From: Achromobacter pestifer
Lineage (GTDB): Bacteria > Pseudomonadota > Gammaproteobacteria > Burkholderiales > Burkholderiaceae_B
Length of the DNA: 64,000 nt
Reading direction: 5' to 3'
Assembly (NCBI RefSeq): GCF_013267355.1
Contig: NZ_CP053985.1
Location: forward strand, 2,232,001 to 2,296,000
In this document: positions 30,393 to 39,040 of the stretch, piece by piece
Layout of the letters: each line of letters begins with the position of its first letter
How positions within the stretch are numbered: the first letter of the stretch is position 1
Translations under genes and position numbers: made by a program
The notes under the pieces: generated by a model
Told to the model about the DNA's origin: nothing
Databases searched by the model: none
Seen by the model: only the letters and a program-made list of their open reading frames with translations

Positions 30393-31940
30393 TCAGTCTT
30401 CCTTGACCGGCGGTGGCGCCCACAGTCCGTCCAGCGCCGTATCCTGGGGTGAATACAGGCGCATGCTGAGCAGGAAGGGCGCATCGGCCGCTGGCGAGGC
30501 GATCCAGTTCGAGCGCTTGCGCTCGCCGGGGTCGCGGCGCTGGATGTAGATATCCAGCGAACCGTCGGCGTTGTACTTCAGGCCGTCGGTGCTGCGCAGC
30601 ACGTAGCGGTTGGCCGGATTGTCGGCAAAGCCATGCTTCTGATCATAGACGTGCAGCGACCAGAAAGTGGCTGGCGGCAGCTGGCCCTTGTCGAAGTGCA
30701 GCACATAGTCCTCGTTGGAGTTCAGCGCGCGCCCCTTGGAATCGGACACCGTCACCGGGTACAGCACGTCCTCGGGGGTCGGCGCGCCCAAGCCGGCGTA
30801 GGCGATCGCGGCACGGCGCGTGTAGTCGGTGCCGTAGGTGCCGATACCGGACAACACGGTGCTCCAGCCGTTCATGGGCGTGCCCAAGCGAGACACGCCG
30901 TCGGCGATGCGCCGGCCCGCCAGCGGCTGGGCCTGCGCCAACGCCTGCTGCACGGCCGGGCTCAGGCGGCCGTACGAGAACGGTTGCCGGCCATCCAGGC
31001 CGATGCGGCGCATGCGGTCCAGGATGGGCGTGTCGTTGGCGTGCGGCGGGTTGTTGCGCAACACGTCGAAGAACAACGTGAAGAACGAGGCCGCGTCCAT
31101 GCCGGCGGCTTGCTCGGCCGGCGTGCCGTCAGGCACGGTCACGGGCATGGGCGGCGGCAGGTCGCTGCCTATCGGCGCCGAGCCCACGCCGGGCCCGGTC
31201 TGCGGATAGGCGCTGCGGGAGTTGCGGTTGACGGTGGGCCTGGCCGTAACGGGCGCGGCCATCGGGCTGGCGGTCATGCCGGCCTGGATCTGGTTGACGG
31301 CCGCGTAGTCCTGCGGGCCGCCCGCCTGGGTCCAGCCTATCAGCCAGCCGCTGGCGGTGGGGCTGTGGATCACGTCCATGCCGGACGGCACGCTGCCCTG
31401 CCAGCCGGGGCCGACGATGGCGAAGGACTGGGCGCCGTTGCCGTTGGTGCGCGTGCCGCGCGAAGCGAACACGTCGCTCCACATGTCCAGGGCCGACAAC
31501 ACCATATAGCGGTCGCCGGTGGCGGGCAGGTTCACGATCAGCGGCGCGCGCGACACGTCGAACCACAGGCTGGAATAGAGCGCATCGGCGCTGGGCCACG
31601 GCACATCACCCGCGCGCGGGTCGGGGAACGCGGCCTTGTGGCCGAACTGGTTCATCGGCGCCTTGCCGTCCAGCGGCGTCTGCACAGCCGTGGCCTTGCG
31701 GCGGGCCAACTCCATCAGGACCATCGGATACGCGTAGACATAGGCATCGATGGCGATGTCGCGCAGCTCTTGCTCGCTCATCTGCGACGCGGGCGCCGAG
31801 GCCGCCGGATACGGCGTTTCAGACACCAGGCGCAAGGTGGGACGCGGCGATTGCGCCTGAGTCGCGGTGACGAAGCAGGCGCTGAGCGCGCCGGCAAGAA
31901 CCGCGGCGGACCAGCGGCGGGTAGCGATGGATGTACGCAT
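30393..31940 (-). CDS. Exported DUF1254/DUF1214 protein
   Basis: A 515-residue protein of the widespread DUF1254 plus DUF1214 family. The N-terminal domain (about 55-190) has AIDAYVYAYPMVLMELARRKAT and MVLSALDMWSDVFASRGTRTNG; the C-terminal domain (about 380-500) has DYVLHFDKGQLPPATFWSLHVYD and NRYVLRST. Residues 1-29 are an export signal; LSAC (19-22) resembles a lipobox, so a lipoprotein is possible, with cleavage at ATQA as the alternative. A Pro-rich linker lies at about 225-265. The function of the family is not established. No neighbour shares its strand closely. Confidence 0.85.
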   Translation of the reverse strand: MRTSIATRRWSAAVLAGALSACFVTATQAQSPRPTLRLVSETPYPAASAPASQMSEQELRDIAIDAYVYAYPMVLMELARRKATAVQTPLDGKAPMNQFGHKAAFPDPRAGDVPWPSADALYSSLWFDVSRAPLIVNLPATGDRYMVLSALDMWSDVFASRGTRTNGNGAQSFAIVGPGWQGSVPSGMDVIHSPTASGWLIGWTQAGGPQDYAAVNQIQAGMTASPMAAPVTARPTVNRNSRSAYPQTGPGVGSAPIGSDLPPPMPVTVPDGTPAEQAAGMDAASFFTLFFDVLRNNPPHANDTPILDRMRRIGLDGRQPFSYGRLSPAVQQALAQAQPLAGRRIADGVSRLGTPMNGWSTVLSGIGTYGTDYTRRAAIAYAGLGAPTPEDVLYPVTVSDSKGRALNSNEDYVLHFDKGQLPPATFWSLHVYDQKHGFADNPANRYVLRSTDGLKYNADGSLDIYIQRRDPGERKRSNWIASPAADAPFLLSMRLYSPQDTALDGLWAPPPVKED

Positions 31941-32196
31941 GCAAGGCTCCTTCTTGGTTTTGTCTGCAAGCGAGCCGCCGCGCCGGACTTGCCAGTTCGG
32001 GCAAGCCTCTCTGGCGCGGCACCTCGTGGTGACGCCTTTTCAGGATAGGGGCGAACTCTGCAACAAGGTGCTGCCGAACCGTTTCAAGGCGCAACCCGCC
32101 ATGGCGCCCGGATGCATGCGAAAAAAAGCGCGCCCTGGGAGGGCGCGCGGGGCAAATCTCGAGGCGCCCGGGCTCGCCACCCGGGCGTAACAAGGA
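31941..32196. other. Intergenic region with tandem hairpins after the crotonase gene
   Basis: No gene seen. Next to the crotonase stop lies CGCCCGGG (32165-32172) pairing with CCCGGGCG (32180-32187), then the intrinsic terminator at 32121-32148. The rest (about 31941-32110) should hold the promoter of the DUF1254 gene but shows no strong match. Confidence 0.5.
32121..32148 (-). terminator. Intrinsic terminator of the crotonase gene
   Basis: On the minus strand a 9-bp stem GCGCGCCCT/AGGGCGCGC with a 3-nt loop is followed by seven T residues. It lies about 50 bp after the stop at 32197. Confidence 0.88.
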
Positions 32197-32973
32197 TTAA
32201 CGGTGTTTGAAGTCCGGTTTGCGCTTCTCGGTGAAAGCGGCCATGCCTTCCTTCTGGTCTTCCGTGGCGAACAGCGAATGGAACACGCGGCGTTCGAACA
32301 GCAGGCCTTCGTTGAGCGAGCCTTCGAAAGCGCGGTTGACGCATTCCTTGGCCATCATGACCGACGGCAAGGACATGGAGGCGATCACGGTAGCCGCGTC
32401 CATGGCTTCTTCCATGAGCTTGTCGGCCGCGACCACGCGCGACACCAGGCCGGCGCGTTCCGCTTCTTCTGCGCCCATCATGCGGGCGGTCAGCGCCAGG
32501 TCCATGGCCTTGGCCTTGCCCACCGCGCGCGGCAGGCGCTGGGTGCCGCCCGCACCCGGGATCACGCCCAGCTTGATTTCGGGCTGGCCGAACTTGGCGT
32601 TGTCGGCGGCGATGATGATGTCGCACATCATGGCCAGTTCGCAGCCGCCGCCCAGGGCGTAGCCGGCCACGGCGGCGATCACGGGCTTCTTGATGCGCTT
32701 GAGCGTTTCCCAGTTGCGCGTGATGTATTCGTTGCCATACACGTCCATGTACGACCAGTCTTTCATGGCGCCGATGTCGGCGCCGGCGGCGAAGGCTTTT
32801 TCGCTGCCGGTGATGACCACGGCGCCGATATCGGCGTCCGCCTCGAACGCCAGCAAGGCCGCGCCGAGCTCATCCATCAGTTGATCGTTCAAGGCGTTCA
32901 GGGCCTTGGGACGGTTCAGCGTCAGCAGGCCAACGCGGCCCCGGGTTTCGACCAGTACAAACGACTCGCTCAT
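32197..32973 (-). CDS. Enoyl-CoA hydratase (crotonase family)
   Basis: A 258-residue crotonase that hydrates trans-2-enoyl-CoA in fatty-acid or aromatic acyl-CoA breakdown. Both catalytic glutamates are present: Glu112 in [15 protein letters not shown] and Glu132 in [20 protein letters not shown]. The oxyanion-hole segment is AFAAGADI (60-67). The C-terminal FTEKRKPDF ending is typical of mitochondrial-type short-chain hydratases. It stands alone, so the pathway is not fixed by context. Confidence 0.92.
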   Translation of the reverse strand: MSESFVLVETRGRVGLLTLNRPKALNALNDQLMDELGAALLAFEADADIGAVVITGSEKAFAAGADIGAMKDWSYMDVYGNEYITRNWETLKRIKKPVIAAVAGYALGGGCELAMMCDIIIAADNAKFGQPEIKLGVIPGAGGTQRLPRAVGKAKAMDLALTARMMGAEEAERAGLVSRVVAADKLMEEAMDAATVIASMSLPSVMMAKECVNRAFEGSLNEGLLFERRVFHSLFATEDQKEGMAAFTEKRKPDFKHR

Positions 32974-33005
32974 TGCATGTCTCCGAATAAGTATGAAAGT
33001 AAGAT

Positions 33006-34784
33006 ATGGCCATGGAAAAAGACAAAGCTCCGCCGCTACTTTACCGCCTCGCGCCCCACGATCCGGCCGGACACCGCTACCGGATAACCCTAAGCATCGC
33101 AGCGCCCTCCCCGGACGGCCAGCGCCTGTCGCTGCCGGCCTGGATTCCGGGCAGCTACCTGATCCGCGATTTCTCCCGCCAGATCGAATCGGTGGCGGCC
33201 TATTCCGGCACGCGACGCGTGCCTGTCGAGAAGATCGACAACCATACCTGGCAGGCCGCGCCCTGCGAGGGCCCGCTGCGGGTGGAGTATGAAGTCTATG
33301 CCTGGGACCTGTCGGTGCGCGGCGCGCACCTGGACGAGACCCACGGCTTTTTCAACGGCACCAGCGTATTCCTGCGGGTGCATGGCCAGGACCATCTGCC
33401 CTGCCTGGTGGACCTGGCGCCGCCGCGCTCGATGCCGGGCTGGAAGGTCTACACCAGCCTGCCGGAAGCGCGCGGCCACAAGGGCGCCGCGCGCCGCCAC
33501 GGTTTCGGGCTGTATTTGGCGCCGGACTATGACGCGCTGATCGATCATCCAGTGGAAATGGGCACGCCGCAGGTGTCGAGCTTTGTGGCGCATGGCGCCG
33601 AACACGAGCTGGTGTTCACCGGCGTTGCGCCCAATCTGGACCTGGCCCGCATCACGGAAGACGTGCGCAAGATCTGTGAAACGCAGATTGCGTTCTTCGA
33701 GCCGCGCAGCAAGCGCGCGCCGTTCCTGGACAGCTCGGACCGCTACGTGTTCATGACCATGGTCACGGGCGACGGCTATGGCGGCCTGGAGCATCGCGCC
33801 AGCACGGCGCTGATGACGGCGCGCAAGGATCTGCCGGTGCTCGGCCAGCAGGGCCAGGGCGAGGGCTATCGCGGCTTTCTGGGCCTGGTGAGCCACGAGT
33901 ATTTCCATACCTGGAACGTCAAGCGGATCAAGCCGGACGCCTTCGTTCCCTACGATCTTTCGCAACCCGACCTGACGCGCCTGCTGTGGGTGTTCGAAGG
34001 CTTCACGTCCTATTACGACGATCTGCTGCTGCTGCGTTCGGGCGCGATCACTCAGGCCGACTATCTGCGTCTGCTGGCCAAGACCATCACCAGTGTGGCG
34101 CGCACGCCGGGCCGGATGAAGCAGTCGGTGGCGGAGAGCTCGTTCGACGCCTGGACACGCTATTACAAGCAGGACGAGAACTCGCCGAACGCGCTGGTCA
34201 GCTATTACACCAAGGGCGCGCTGGTGGCGCTGGGGCTGGATTTGCTGATCCGCCGGGAAACGGGCGGGGCGCGCTCGCTGGACGACGTGATGCGCTTGCT
34301 GTGGGAACGCTATGGGCGCGATTTCTATCAAGGCAAGCCGCAAGGACTGCCGGAGGATGGACTGCCGGCGCTGATTCGTGAGGCCACGGGCGTGGATACG
34401 CGGCGCTTCATCTCGCGCCATGCCTACGGGATGGCGGATGTGCCGCTGGCGAAGTTGCTGGAGCCACAGGGCATCACGCTGCAATGGAAGACGGCGGCGA
34501 ATATTCCCTCGCTGGATGTGCGTACGCGCAAGCAGGGGGAATCGCTGGTGTTGGCGACGGTGCTGGAGGGCGGCGCGGGGCACAAGGGCGGATTGTCCGC
34601 GGGGGATGTGCTGGTGGCGGTGGATGGCTTGCGGGTGGATGCGCCGGCGGGGCTGGAACTGCTGCTGGCTCAGTACCGGGTCGGGGACCGGGTGACTGTG
34701 CATGTGTTTCGGCGGGATGAGTTGAGGGAGTTCCGGGTGCGGTTGGCTGCGCCGGAGGCTTTGGATTGTGTGTTGACGGGCTGA
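33006..34784 (+). CDS. M61-family aminopeptidase with C-terminal PDZ domain
   Basis: A 592-residue cytoplasmic (no signal peptide) M61 glycyl-aminopeptidase-like protein. The zinc site is H297-E298-Y-F-H301 in [15 protein letters not shown], with Glu331 in [14 protein letters not shown] as third ligand. An N-terminal beta domain (about 10-180) precedes the catalytic domain, and a PDZ domain (about 500-590) contains [21 protein letters not shown] 33006 is used; ATG 33012 is also possible. In the last 350 bp synonymous sites shift from C to G and T compared with the rest of the gene, continuing into the structured interval downstream. Confidence 0.9.
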   Translation: MAMEKDKAPPLLYRLAPHDPAGHRYRITLSIAAPSPDGQRLSLPAWIPGSYLIRDFSRQIESVAAYSGTRRVPVEKIDNHTWQAAPCEGPLRVEYEVYAWDLSVRGAHLDETHGFFNGTSVFLRVHGQDHLPCLVDLAPPRSMPGWKVYTSLPEARGHKGAARRHGFGLYLAPDYDALIDHPVEMGTPQVSSFVAHGAEHELVFTGVAPNLDLARITEDVRKICETQIAFFEPRSKRAPFLDSSDRYVFMTMVTGDGYGGLEHRASTALMTARKDLPVLGQQGQGEGYRGFLGLVSHEYFHTWNVKRIKPDAFVPYDLSQPDLTRLLWVFEGFTSYYDDLLLLRSGAITQADYLRLLAKTITSVARTPGRMKQSVAESSFDAWTRYYKQDENSPNALVSYYTKGALVALGLDLLIRRETGGARSLDDVMRLLWERYGRDFYQGKPQGLPEDGLPALIREATGVDTRRFISRHAYGMADVPLAKLLEPQGITLQWKTAANIPSLDVRTRKQGESLVLATVLEGGAGHKGGLSAGDVLVAVDGLRVDAPAGLELLLAQYRVGDRVTVHVFRRDELREFRVRLAAPEALDCVLTG

Positions 34785-34810
34785 GTCTTTTGCTTTGCTC
34801 GGTTTTTTTG

Positions 34811-34843
34811 GGGCCGTCTTTGTGGGACGGCCCTTTGTTCTTT
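34811..34843 (+). terminator. Intrinsic terminator after the M61 peptidase gene
   Basis: GGGCCGTC (34811-34818) and GACGGCCC (34826-34833) form an 8-bp stem with a 7-nt loop, followed by TTTGTTCTTT. It lies 27 bp after the stop codon. Confidence 0.75.
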
Positions 34844-34870
34844 GGGCGGCCGGTTGTGTTCTTGAGACCG

Positions 34871-35032
34871 CCTGGCGCGGCGGCCCGGCCGGTGGCGCGG
34901 GGCAACGATTGCGGTCCGGAGCGTTCGCTCCGGACTTCCCCTGCGTCATCCTCGTCACCGCCTTCGGCGGCTCCTTCGGATTCCCTTGGGCTTATCGACG
35001 CCCCGCGCCACCGGCCGGGCCGCCGCGCCAGG
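34871..35032. repeat. Perfect 33-bp inverted repeat enclosing nested hairpins
   Basis: The arm 34871-34903 (starting CCTGGCGCGGCGG) is the exact reverse complement of 35000-35032. The 96-bp interior holds a 9-bp stem (GTCCGGAGC 34914-34922 with GCTCCGGAC 34927-34935, loop GTTC) and a 5-bp stem (CCGCC 34958-34962 with GGCGG 34966-34970). The whole could fold as a multi-branched structure on DNA or RNA. It resembles a REP/BIME-type or MITE-like intergenic element; no open frame or transposase is nearby and I see no second copy in this window. Confidence 0.8.
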
Positions 35033-35127
35033 CTCTGCTGTTTGAATCTTCGCGGGCGCTGGGACGAGTCGTTTGCTTGGGGTTCTCGCCTCGGTCTGGG
35101 TGGGTGGCGAAGATCTTACGGGGTCCG

Positions 35128-35160
35128 CCCCAGGGCGGCCGCGCGGGCGGCCTTCTGGGG
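35128..35160. repeat. Imperfect GC-rich hairpin
   Basis: CCCCAG (35128-35133) pairs with CTGGGG (35155-35160), and inside, GGCCGC (35137-35142) pairs with GCGGCC (35147-35152) around GCGG. A small internal loop separates the two stems. It lies about 100 bp after the 33-bp inverted repeat and about 100 bp before the LysR stop. Confidence 0.6.
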
Positions 35161-35262
35161 CTTATGCGATGTCTTGCGATTTGTGATGACGCTGCGCGCC
35201 GGTTGATGCTGCTGCTGAGTTTGACAGGTCTCGCGGCGCGTCGAATGGTCGCGTGGTGGTCG

Positions 35263-36144
35263 TCACTCGCCCGCCATCTGGGCCGCCGTCTGCAAGAACG
35301 TATCCAGCGCGCGTCTCCTGCCTAGTCTGCGCGTGACGGCGTAGACCATGGCGCGGGAAATGCCAGCGGGCAGGCTGCAGATGGCGACGCGGTCGGTGGC
35401 GTGGCAGCAGGTGGAGCGGGGGACCAGGGCCACGCCCAGGCCTGCCGCTACCAGGGCCAGTTGCGCCGGGACTTCGGCGACCGTCTGGGCGGCCGACAGG
35501 GGCAGGCCGGCGCGGGCGCAGGTTTCAGCCAGGGTGCGGGCGAAGGCTGAGGTGTCCTGGCGCAGCATGACGAAGGCTTCGCCGGCGAGATCGCTCAGTT
35601 CCAACCGCTTGCGGGCGGACAGCCGATGGCCCTTGGGGAGCACGGCCACGACCGGATCGGACCACAGGGGCATGGATTGCAGTTCGTCGTCGTCGACGGC
35701 GGTCCGCGAGATGCTGACGTCGATGCGGTGTCCGCGCAGCGCGTCGAGCTGCGCGGCGGGGTTCATTTCGTTGAGCAGCACGGAGACCTGGGGATGGGAG
35801 GCCTTGTAGCGGGCGATCAGCGCCGGCACGGGGCCCATGAAGTGCGAGCCGGACAGGCCCACCTCGATGCGGCCGGCCAGGCCTTGGTCCACGGCGCGAA
35901 CCCGCACGGTGGCGTCCTTCAGGCTGGCGAGCAAGGCGCGCACGTCGTTCAGGAAGGCTTCGCCGGCCTCGGTCAAGGTCACGCGGCGGTTGTTGCGGTC
36001 AAACAGCTTGACCTCGAGTTCGCGCTCCAGCTGGGCGATCTGCAGGCTGAGCGGCGGTTGCGAAATGTGCAGGCGCGCAGCGGCCCGGGTGAAGTTCAGC
36101 TCTTCGGCAAGCACGGCGAAATATCGGAGTTGGCGGATTTCCAT
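35263..36144 (-). CDS. LysR-family transcriptional regulator, divergent to maleate isomerase
   Basis: A 293-residue LysR regulator. Winged helix-turn-helix at residues 1-60 (IRQLRYFAVLAEELNFTRAAARLHISQPPLSLQ in part), effector domain from about 90. The sequence resembles the CatM/BenM/CbnR branch (RQLRYFAVLAEELNFTRAA, IAQLERELEVKLFDR), whose members sense cis,cis-muconate or similar diacids. It is divergent from the maleate isomerase gene, so that gene is the likely target. Two TTGGAAAA direct repeats lie in the shared upstream region. Confidence 0.9.
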   Translation of the reverse strand: MEIRQLRYFAVLAEELNFTRAAARLHISQPPLSLQIAQLERELEVKLFDRNNRRVTLTEAGEAFLNDVRALLASLKDATVRVRAVDQGLAGRIEVGLSGSHFMGPVPALIARYKASHPQVSVLLNEMNPAAQLDALRGHRIDVSISRTAVDDDELQSMPLWSDPVVAVLPKGHRLSARKRLELSDLAGEAFVMLRQDTSAFARTLAETCARAGLPLSAAQTVAEVPAQLALVAAGLGVALVPRSTCCHATDRVAICSLPAGISRAMVYAVTRRLGRRRALDTFLQTAAQMAGE

Positions 36145-36157
36145 GGCGGCCAGTTAT

Positions 36158-36201
36158 TTGGAAAAGATATCAAACCAGATAAAAACTATATTGGAAAATA
36201 T
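36158..36201. promoter_or_regulatory. Candidate operator: two TTGGAAAA direct repeats 33 bp apart
   Basis: TTGGAAAA occurs at 36158-36165 and 36191-36198, start to start 33 bp, about three helical turns. The second is part of an inverted repeat ATATT-GGAA-AATAT (36188-36201). The region is AT-rich and lies just upstream of the LysR start (36144) and about 180 bp before the isomerase start. Confidence 0.45.
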
Positions 36202-36381
36202 CGTTCCCGGCGACCAGAATTAGTCCTGCCATAGAGCACACGACCACATCCGGGGACTCGCCAAGAGACCAGCGCTCGCCGCCGCAGGCGCCGCCACCGG
36301 CTGACATCCGCATTCCGCATTGCCGGCTTCGCGCGCCCCGCTGCGCGGCTGGCCCTCTTACGCCTTTCGAGGAGCATCGCC

Positions 36382-37143
36382 ATGACCACATCCCCCCGCG
36401 CACTACGCATCGGCCAGATCGTACCCAGTTCCAACACCACCATGGAAACCGAGATCCCGGCCATGCTGCGCCTGCGCGAGACCATCGCGCCGGAGCGCTT
36501 CACCTTCCATTCCAGCCGCATGCGCATGAAGCAGGTGACGGCGGCGGAACTGGCGTCGATGGACCGGGAATCGGACCGCTGCGCGCAGGAGCTGTCCGAT
36601 GCGCGCGTGGACGTGCTGGGCTATGCCTGCCTGGTGGCGATCATGAGCCAGGGGCTGGGTTATCACCGCGTCTCGCAGGAGCGCCTGCACCAGGCCACCG
36701 TGGACAACGGCGCGCCGGCGCCGGTGATCTCCAGCGCGGGCGCGCTGGTGGAAGGCCTGCACGCCATCGGCGCGCGCAAGGTTTCCATCCTGACTCCCTA
36801 CATGAAGCCGCTGACCAAGCTGGTGGTGGACTACATCGAAAATGAAGGCATCGAGGTGCAGGACAGCCTGTCGCTGGAGATCCCCGACAACCTGAAGGTC
36901 GGCGCGCAGGATCCGATGGCGCCGGCCAGCCATGTGGAACGCCTGAACACGCGCGGCGTGGACGCGGTGGTGCTGTCCGCCTGCGTGCAGATGCCGTCCT
37001 TGGCGTCGATCCAGCCGGTGCAGGACCGCCTGGGGCTGCCGGTGGTGACGGCCGCCGCGGCGACGGTCTACCGGATGCTGAAGGTGCTGGACCTGGAAGC
37101 GCGCGTGCCCAACGCGGGCGAGCTGCTGACGGGCAAGTACTGA
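36382..37143 (+). CDS. maiA: Maleate cis-trans isomerase (Asp/Glu racemase superfamily)
   Basis: A 253-residue enzyme of the maleate isomerase/arylmalonate decarboxylase family, converting maleate to fumarate without cofactor. The two catalytic cysteines are visible: one in VLGYACLVAI (about residue 80) and one in LSACVQMPS (about 198). The N-terminal IGQIVPSSNTTMETEIP and RFTFHSSRMRMK stretches are highly typical of MaiA/NicE. In nicotinate pathways it ends the nic cluster; here no other nic gene is present, so it may handle maleate from another source. It is controlled by the divergent LysR (inference). Confidence 0.88.
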   Translation: MTTSPRALRIGQIVPSSNTTMETEIPAMLRLRETIAPERFTFHSSRMRMKQVTAAELASMDRESDRCAQELSDARVDVLGYACLVAIMSQGLGYHRVSQERLHQATVDNGAPAPVISSAGALVEGLHAIGARKVSILTPYMKPLTKLVVDYIENEGIEVQDSLSLEIPDNLKVGAQDPMAPASHVERLNTRGVDAVVLSACVQMPSLASIQPVQDRLGLPVVTAAAATVYRMLKVLDLEARVPNAGELLTGKY

Positions 37144-37159
37144 GCCTGCGCGGCGCGTC

Positions 37160-37789
37160 CTACTTGCCCAGTGACAGGATTTCGTTGGCGTTGACGATGG
37201 CGCCCGCGATCTCTTCAGTGGTGACGCGCTTGTTCATGGCCTGCTCGCGGATCAGGTCGTAGGCCTGGTCCTCGGTGACGTTGCGCGTGCGCATGAGGAT
37301 GCTCTTGGCCTCCGCGATGCGGCGCACGCCCAGGAGCTTGCCTTCGAGCTTGCGCAGGCGCCGGGCATGCGACTTGATGTCGTCGTAGACCTGGCGCGCC
37401 ACCACCAGCGATGACAGCAGGCCGAACGAGCGCACGGGCGAAGGCAGCACCGCTTTCGCGCCGATGCGCAGCACCGCCTCGACGATGGTCGGATTCTCGT
37501 AGGTGACGATGGCGATGACCATGGGCGCGTCTTCGCTCTTGGCCCATTCGAAGCCCAGGTCGATCACGTCCGGTCGCACGGCCAGGAACACCGCGTCCAG
37601 CCCTTCGGGCAGGGTCGGCGCCGGAGGCCAGAAGGTCTGCACCTGACAGCCGATCCGTTGCAGCTGCTGCGTCAGCTGGCGGCCGTCGGCGTCGTCGGGG
37701 TGATAGACGGCGATCCGCAGCGTGCGCAGGTCCTTGAGCAGGGAGGGCGTCGCGCGCTCCGCGCGCTGGCGGCTGGCGGTATCGCCCAT
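37160..37789 (-). CDS. amiR: AmiR-like ANTAR-domain antiterminator
   Basis: A 209-residue AmiR/NasT-type protein. A receiver-like domain without phosphorylation site (about 25-135) leads via a coiled coil (about 130-160) to the RNA-binding ANTAR domain (about 150-205), seen as AKSILMRTRNVTEDQAYDLIREQAM. In Pseudomonas aeruginosa AmiR binds leader RNA to prevent termination and is held inactive by AmiC. ATG 37789 shares its first base with the amiC stop, so the two are translationally coupled, fitting a stable AmiC-AmiR complex. It is the last gene of the operon and ends 16 bp from the convergent maleate isomerase gene. Confidence 0.88.
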   Translation of the reverse strand: MGDTASRQRAERATPSLLKDLRTLRIAVYHPDDADGRQLTQQLQRIGCQVQTFWPPAPTLPEGLDAVFLAVRPDVIDLGFEWAKSEDAPMVIAIVTYENPTIVEAVLRIGAKAVLPSPVRSFGLLSSLVVARQVYDDIKSHARRLRKLEGKLLGVRRIAEAKSILMRTRNVTEDQAYDLIREQAMNKRVTTEEIAGAIVNANEILSLGK

Positions 37790-38943
37790 CAGATATCCAG
37801 CGAGCTCAGGGTGGCCGTCCAGTCGCCCAGCGAATGGGTGACCAGGTACGGATCGGGATGCACGGACCGCGTGGCCTCGCGCACGATAGTGAATTGGCCT
37901 TTGGCATTGACCCGGCCGACACGCGGATACAGGCAGGTGTGGTGATTGGTGGGGTCGATGCGCACGCGGCCCTGCGGCGCCTCGAATTCGCTCTGCAGCA
38001 CGCGCGGCAGGATTTGCGCGATCTCGTCGGTGCCGGTGTCGCGGAAGGCGTTGGCGAAGATGTGCATCTGGAAGTACGCCGCTTCCCAGCAGAGATTGGG
38101 CACGCAATCGTGGCCGAAGCGCCGCCGCAGGCGTTCCAGGCAGCGCCGGTTGATGTCGGAATCGATCGACTGGAAGTACGGCGCGGAGGTGAAGTGGCCG
38201 GCCGCCACTTCGGGCTCCATCTGGGAGATTTCCGCTTCGGACGTGGTCAGGCTGGCGATGGGCATGGTCTTCGGATCGAAGCCCGCATCCGCGTAGGCGC
38301 GGTACAGGCAGGCCGTGGAGTTGCCCACCACGGTGGAGAAGATGAAGTCCGGGCGCTTGTTGCGGATGTCGTCCAGGATTTCCCGGTAGTCGCGCTCCGT
38401 CGCGGTCAAGGGCACGTAGCGCTCGCCGAGCTTGGCGCTGTCCTGCCGCTGCAGCACCAGTTCGCCCATGATGCGGTTGGACTCATAGGGATAGATGTAG
38501 TCCGAGCCGATCAGGTAGACCCGGGCGCCGAAGTTGGCGGTCATGAACTCCGCCAGCTGCACGCTGTTCTGGTTGGGTGCGGCGCCGGTGTAGATGATGT
38601 TGTTCGAGAACTCGAACCCTTCGTACAGCGTGGGGTAGAACAGCAGGCGGTTCCACTTCTCGACCACCGGCAGCACCGCCTTGCGGCTGCTGGACATGTA
38701 GCAGCCAAATATGACGTTCACGCGGTCTTGCGTGATCAGTCTTTCGGCCAGCACGCTGTAGGTGGCGGGGTCGGACCTCGGGTCGTAGCGCACCGCCACG
38801 ATCTCGCGGCCGTCGACGCCGCCCGCCTCGTTGATCTCGTCGATGGCCAGCAGCGTGCCTTGCAGCTGGGAACGGCCTATGGTCGATGTGGCCCCCGTTT
38901 CAGAGAACAACACGCCTACACGGATGGGATCTTTGTTTGCCAT
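37789..38943 (-). CDS. amiC: AmiC-like cytoplasmic amide sensor and negative regulator
   Basis: A 384-residue periplasmic-binding-fold protein with no signal peptide, matching AmiC (about 385 residues). It starts DPIRVGVLFSETGATSTIGRSQ and contains FGCYMSSSRKAVLPV and GSDYIYPYESNR. In Pseudomonas it binds amides and releases AmiR. ATG 38943 gives the family length; the open frame upstream does not resemble the family. It is clearly related to the exported binding protein at 46481, sharing CYxSxSRKAxLPV, YPTxYEG and VGSDYIYP-like blocks, so both probably bind the same ligand class. Confidence 0.9.
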   Translation of the reverse strand: MANKDPIRVGVLFSETGATSTIGRSQLQGTLLAIDEINEAGGVDGREIVAVRYDPRSDPATYSVLAERLITQDRVNVIFGCYMSSSRKAVLPVVEKWNRLLFYPTLYEGFEFSNNIIYTGAAPNQNSVQLAEFMTANFGARVYLIGSDYIYPYESNRIMGELVLQRQDSAKLGERYVPLTATERDYREILDDIRNKRPDFIFSTVVGNSTACLYRAYADAGFDPKTMPIASLTTSEAEISQMEPEVAAGHFTSAPYFQSIDSDINRRCLERLRRRFGHDCVPNLCWEAAYFQMHIFANAFRDTGTDEIAQILPRVLQSEFEAPQGRVRIDPTNHHTCLYPRVGRVNAKGQFTIVREATRSVHPDPYLVTHSLGDWTATLSSLDI

Positions 38944-39040
38944 GGTCGGGAGGCCCGCTGGCGCGGACTTCCATCCTTTTTCGAGTTCATCAGTTTCAGC
39001 ACAGCCGCAGCCGGCGTCAACACGAGGATTCCTGGGGTCG

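Larger units (their letters stand above)
34785..35262. other. 478-bp highly structured non-coding interval
   Basis: No credible gene: frames across it give Gly/Ala/Arg-rich products without family resemblance. It contains the M61 terminator (34811-34843), a 33-bp perfect inverted repeat with nested hairpins (34871-35032) and an imperfect 33-nt hairpin (35128-35160). It separates the M61 gene from a LysR gene on the opposite strand. Confidence 0.65.

Noticed and set aside
34766..35325. Two overlapping plus-strand frames in the structured interval after the M61 gene
   Set aside because: They begin inside the M61 gene or just after it, run through the terminator and the inverted repeat, and give Gly/Ala/Arg-rich sequence without family resemblance. 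The inverted repeat and the hairpins explain the base pattern better.
36158..36170. A strict T-N11-A LysR box in the maleate isomerase promoter
   Set aside because: The arms are AT-rich and many T-N11-A combinations occur by chance here; only the spaced TTGGAAAA repeats stand out.
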